From Phyllostachys edulis (taxonomy: Eukaryota > Streptophyta > Magnoliopsida > Poales > Poaceae), in assembly GCA_036346405.1 (NCBI GenBank), contig CM070546.1, forward strand, positions 97,814,288 through 97,878,287: a DNA stretch of 64,000 bases. The letters run 5' to 3'. The notes under the pieces were generated by a model. The model was not told the origin of the DNA. It saw only the letters and a list, made by a program, of their open reading frames with translations, and did not search any database. Shown piece after piece: positions 59,370 through 64,000 of this stretch; positions within the stretch are counted from its first letter, which is position 1, and the number at the start of each line of letters is the position of its first letter. The position numbers and the translations under genes were made by a program.

Positions 59370-62300
59370 TCTGTCTATAGTGAAGAGTACATTGATAGTG
59401 TGTCTGCTTTTAGAAGAGCTACTGAGCAGGATATGTTGAAGAAGGGCATAAAATTTATGTATTGTCCATGAATTGATTGCGATAATCTGAAGATATTTAC
59501 CAACCCAGCGCAGATCGAAGGACACTTGATTCGAAGGGGTTTCAAAAAGGAGTATACATATTGGACCAGTCATGGTGAAGAGCAAATTATACCGGAAGGT
59601 AGTAACATCGTCGAGGGAGACAACGATATGCCGGATATGGACTGTGCTTTCGATGAGGGTAGGTCGCACGATGATAATCTAGATCAGATGCTACGCGATG
59701 CTGAAGAGGACTATAGTGAGAGAGAGTTTGATAGATTCAAGGGCTTAATGGAGGACTCGGGGAAACCTTTGTTCCTGGGCTGCAAGCCGGAACATACAAG
59801 GTTGTCATCCGCGCTTGAACTAATGAAATTGAAGGCAAGCAATGGTTGGTCCGACAAGAGTTTCACGGTGTTACTAGTTCTCCTAGCGAGCATCCTTCTA
59901 GAGGGAAACATGTTGCCCAGAATCACCAACCAAGCCAAGAAGGTTCTTTCTCCATTGATAATGGAAGTATAAAGAATATATGCATGCCCGAACGATTGTA
60001 TCCTCTACCGTAAAGAGTATGCAGACATGCATGTATGTCCGGCGTGCAAAGCATCCCGATACAAGCGTAAGAATCACTCCGATGATGGCGAGGGCATCGA
60101 GGTGAAGCAAGGACCTTCTGCTAAGGTGTTGTGGTATCTACCTATAATTCCCCATTTGAAACGTTTATTTGCGAACCGAAAGGAAGCAAGATTGCTGCGT
60201 TGGCACTCGAAGGAGCATAAGAAAGATGGAAAGATAAGACACCCTACTGATTCTGCCCAGTGGAGAAACTTTGATAGGAGATTCAAAGACTTCGGTGCGG
60301 AACCGAGGAATATAAGGTTTGGGTTGAGTACATATGGAATGAATCCTTTCGGTAACATGAGCAGCCGACATAGCACCTGGCCTGTGAATCTATATATGTA
60401 CAACCTTCCTCCTTGGCTGTGTATGAAGAGAAAGTAAATTTTGATGTCACTACTTATCCAAGAGTCGAAGCAACCTGGAAACGATATTGATGTGTACCTA
60501 ACACCATTGCTGGAAGGTCTTGTGACACTTTGGAACGAAGGGGTACAAGTATGGGATACGTACAAAGGAGAGAACTTCACTTTACGGGCCATGTTGTTCT
60601 GCACCATCAATGATTTTCCTACCCTTAGTAACCTGTCAGGGTTCAATACAAAAGGAGCCAAAGCTTGTCCGCACTGCTTACATGATACTGAGAGTGTGTG
60701 GCTGAACAACTAGCGCAAAACTATGTACATACGTCACTGTAGGTTCCTTCTCAGGTATCACCTATACCACAAGATGAAGAAACAATTCGACGAAAATAAG
60801 GAGGACGATTCATCTCCAAGGGCTTTTAGAAGGAAAGAGATCTATGATATAGTTAAAGATATCGATGTTGTGCTTGGAAAGGGACGTAAATTGAGGACCC
60901 ATCAGAAGAACATCTAGAAGAAGCGATCAGTTTTTTTGGGACTTACTTTATTGGGAGCACATAGAAGTTCGCCACTGCATCGACATCATGCACGTGGAGA
61001 AGAATGTATGTGATAGCTTGATTGGTCTCTTACTAAACATTCGTGACAAAACAAAGGATGGTGTCAACGCACGACGTGGCTTGGTTGATATGAACATAAG
61101 GACCGAGTTAGCACCGAAAGAGACTGATAAAGGATGAATGTACCTTCCCCCAACTTGCTACACTCTATCCAAGGCTGAGAGAAAGAAACTGTGCTAGAGC
61201 TTACATAGTGTGAAAGTTCCGTCTAGTTACTCCGCCAGCATGAAGAAACTTGTTTCTACGGAAGATTTGAAATTAATTGGTAAGAAGTCTCATGATTGTC
61301 ATGTGCTAATGACACAAATGCTTCCTGATGCAATTAGAAGTATTTTGCCGAACAATGTCCGAGTGACAATCATGAGGTTGTGTTATTTCTTTAACTCAAT
61401 TGCTCATAAGATCATCGATCCCGAAGGACTAGATGCTCTGCAGGCCGAGGTAGTGACGACTCTATGTCATCTTGAGATGTATTTCCCTTCGTCATTTTTT
61501 GATATCATGGTCCATCTCATTGTTCACCTTGTGAAAGAGATAAAGATATACGGCCCTGTGTTCCTATGCCATATGTACCCATTCGAGAGGTACATAGGAA
61601 TTCTCAAGTTCTATGTATGGAATCGATCTCAGCCGGAGGGCAGCATCAACGAAGGTTATGCAATCGAAGAGGTTATTGAGTTCTACGTCGACTACATGGC
61701 TTAGGTGGAACTGATAGGTGTGCCTCCATCTCATCATGAGGGGAGGCTAGAGGGTATCGGTACCATCGGAAGGAAAGCGATCTCTCCCGATTTCGACGCG
61801 TACGCTCAAACCCATTTCATGGTCTTGCAACACATAACCCAAGTGTTCCCGTATATCGACGAGCATAAAGACATGGTACACCAACAGAATCCAGGCCGGT
61901 CGGAGGTTTGGATCATGAGAGAGCACAACCGCCGGTTCAACGAATGGTTAAAGGTGTGATTCACTAGGAGGCCATCATCAAGTGATGATATGCTGTCATG
62001 GTTGGCAAAAGGGTTAAAATTTACAATTGTGACATGGCAAGGATATGACATAAATGGGTACACATTTTATATGACAGCTTAGGATAGGAAGAGCACAATC
62101 CAGAACAGTAGTGTCCGCATAGATGCGTTGCATGAGCAGTTCAATACCGCTGGGTTGAGCTCCTACTATGGGTTTGTAGAGGAGATTTGGTAGCTCGACT
62201 ATGTACTTTTCAAGATCCCCCTGTTTCGGTGCCATTGGGTCAAACTTCCACAGGGTGTGAAGGTCGACAAGTACGGCGTCACTACTGTGGACCTCAAATG

Positions 62301-62566
62301 TGTCGGATACAAGGACGAACCATTCGTACTCGCTAAGCAAGTTGTTCGAGTTTTTTATGTATAGGACCTAGCAAATAAGAACCGCCACGTAGTTCTTCAT
62401 GGAAAAAGAATGATCGTCGGAGTTGAGAAAATGTCGTGGATGAGGAAGAGTACAATCAATTTGACGAGTTGCCTACTTTCGAAGATAGCATCAGGCTCGA
62501 GGAAGAACCTAGTGAGGAAGCTAGCTATATACGCGTCGATCATCGTGAAGGGCTTTTTTAAAAAAG
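59370..62566 (+). pseudogene. CACTA (En/Spm) transposase, TNPD-like, decayed
   Basis: Four known parts occur in order: the transposase-associated N-terminal domain (YTYWTSHGEEQ near 59560), the Transposase_21 core (59960-60720), DUF4218 (61320-61704, with FLCHMYPFERYIGILK) and DUF4216 (about 62160-62410). Stops lie near 59470, 59970, 60435, 60711, 60915, 61135, 61190 and 61702. A 1 bp indel in the T run near 60935 and another near 62430 shift the frame. The motif usually written TDGMNPFG reads STYGMNPFG, so a normally conserved aspartate is tyrosine. The protein would cut CACTA ends; this copy is dead. Confidence 0.88.
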
Positions 62567-62789
62567 AAAAGAAATAGCAAGTGGCATGATCCCACACAGT
62601 GAACACCTATTTGGAAAATTGTTCCATTGTAATTAAGAACCTCGGCATGTAATTAAGGAATTATTCTATTGTAATTGATTCACAAATTAAGAAATTATTC
62701 CATCTGTGATTATATCTGCTTTCTTATTTTTAGAGGGCATGGCTAGCATTTCCTGAGGCTAGCCGAAAAACAGAATATTTTTTAGCTAG

Positions 62790-63490
62790 AGAAGGAACTA
62801 TCATAGGCCGTTTAGTAGAATAAACCATCTGTGATATACAGACGATTCCTAAGGCACCAAAACATTTCGCCTCCTGTGCACGCGTCCAAAAATTTCCCAC
62901 CACTTACGTTGAGCATCACAAACGGTTCCATAATAAAATTGTCTGTGATACTTATCACACACGGTTCTTAAAATATAACTGTCTGTGATATGCTCGCTTA
63001 TCGCAGATAGACCTGTTCAAATGCCAGGTCGGGCTGGGCTTGAAAAGCCCAGCCAAAAATCAAGAGCAGAAACTTCAGCTACCGCCTACCAAATTTGAAT
63101 TTCGCATTAAAACATATTATTTTAATCTTTTTGGAATAAAAAAGTATTATTTAATTCATTTTCAGGATTAAAATAATATATTTCTATTTTTAATTGTTTT
63201 TTAATCTTTTTTCTTGGTAGGGCTTGATCGGGCCAAACTTGTAGATCCCAAGCCGGCCGGACATGCTCGGGCTCGAGTTTGGGCAGCGGCTGGCCAGCGC
63301 CCACAGAGTGTAATCGCAGACTGTCCCAGAATAGAACCGTTTGTGATATGCTCACTTATCGCAGACGGTCCTAGAATAGAACCGTCTGTGATATGCTCTC
63401 TTATAATAGATGGTTCTTTAAGAGGACCGTCTGTGATATATAATATCACGAGCGGTTCTTCTGAAACCGTCTGTGATATGCATTTATAAG
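62790..63490. repeat. CACTA motif clusters downstream of the transposase
   Basis: Motif copies occur at 62795-63000 and, densely, at 63305-63480. Between them is an AT-rich stretch (63090-63220) with no ORF. No CACTA terminus was found here. Confidence 0.8.
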
Positions 63491-63499
63491 TAGGGCCCT

Positions 63500-64000
63500 A
63501 CTAGGGTTTGTGTCCTTACTCCTCAGAGCTCACTCTCCGGTCCGCCTCCCCAGCGCCGTTACTTCCTGTGTTCCTCCCGAGACTCCTCCCTCCGCGCCGT
63601 CGTCCTCCCTACACCGCTGCCATCCCCGAGCCTCCTCTCTCCGCACTGTCATCCCCGCGCCGTACTCCTCCCCTACGCCATCGTCATCCCCACGTCGGCA
63701 TCCTCCCTCTACAACCCCCAACCTTGATGCCGCCACCCCCGACCTCGACTCCCTCTTCATCCATGCCTCCCGTCAAGGTACGAGCTCACTGCTTTGGATT
63801 GTGCTAGTAGAAGTTTCAAATTATGCTGATTTGATTGACTCTAGCACTGGGAGATATTGCTTAGTAATGTTGTGGGAGGAACGAGCTCACCGCTTCGGAT
63901 TCTAATGTTATGTCATGTTATTCATGCTCATCAGATCCCTCTGTTTAAATTGTTGATGCTGTCTGGTCATTTTGCTCCATTCTGTTGGTAGCTTTTGTTC
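63500..64000 (+). other. GC-rich possible first exon, product unknown
   Basis: A CT- and CG-rich stretch encodes proline/serine-rich frames (63508-63905) in more than one frame. At about 63761 an ATG CCT CCC GTC AAG is followed by GTACGAGC, a possible splice donor. It could be the start of a CACTA second gene or another captured fragment. The right edge of the window cuts it off. Confidence 0.3.

Larger units (their letters stand above)
39286..64000 (+). mobile_element. CACTA element E, possibly running past the window end; carries transposase and captured gene fragments
   Basis: The left end CACTACTACAAAAGGGGC at 39286 is clear and is followed by subterminal ACGGTT repeats. I find no matching right end before 64000. 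Without the solo LTR (39995-43150) and element C (44724-57063), about 9 kb remains. In order it holds the CACTA ORF, an F-box fragment, a GRF zinc-finger fragment, a hairpin and the CACTA transposase, separated by clusters of the same motif. One element is the simplest reading, but several adjacent CACTA elements remain possible. Confidence 0.5.

Noticed and set aside
59361..60709. Minus-strand ORFs at 59361-59669 and 60074-60709
   Set aside because: They are antisense shadows of the CACTA transposase, whose plus-strand domains are recognisable.

Overview
The window reads as repeat-rich genomic DNA from a grass (Poaceae-type monocot). This rests on the transposon families, spliced exons with GT...AG borders, long (TA)n tracts and plant-specific gene fragments. 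It contains no bacterial-type operons and no rRNA, tRNA or CRISPR. Almost every base belongs to a transposable element, and the elements are nested several layers deep. No intact host gene was found; host sequence appears only as fragments carried inside DNA transposons.

Left third (1-19225). A minus-strand Ty3/gypsy element (A, 66-13219) has two ~770 bp LTRs, a tRNA-Asp-type primer site, decayed gag-protease-RT-RNaseH-integrase, and an oppositely oriented spliced accessory ORF (1418-5234). It lies inside the 3' LTR of an older minus-strand copia element, whose RNase H tail is at 13492-14040. A plus-strand relative (B, 15668-19225) keeps only its 5' LTR, gag and the start of protease.

Middle (19226-38932). 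A decayed MuDR-type transposase gene (20127-22628, minus) sits between diverged inverted repeats at 19226-19450 and 33880-34141, probably the ends of one MULE. Inside it is a CACTA transposon (D, 23629-33733). D is itself split by a 5.2 kb solo LTR and carries a continuous 452-codon ORF joining a plant aspartic protease (phytepsin) segment to a NET-type coiled coil. A complete hAT element follows, with a perfect 8 bp target duplication (35468-38924).

Right (39286-64000). A second CACTA element (E) starts at 39286 and may run past the window. In order it holds a transposon ORF of unknown family (split by a solo LTR), an F-box gene fragment, a GRF zinc-finger fragment, a 180 bp-armed hairpin, and a decayed CACTA transposase (59370-62566). 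A 12.3 kb LTR retrotransposon (C, 44724-57063, TSD GAGAC) cuts the F-box fragment in two. C has gag but no pol. Its 3' LTR and its gag region each carry a short CACTA element with a perfect 3 bp duplication. One of these (46525-48745) is a small relative of D that kept both ends and lost the captured genes.

Together the window records insertion and gene capture. CACTA elements pick up host exons, LTR elements insert into them and collapse to solo LTRs, and younger short CACTA elements insert into the LTR elements. The most unusual item is the phytepsin-NET fusion ORF, which is open through both captured parts and keeps both catalytic aspartate motifs.
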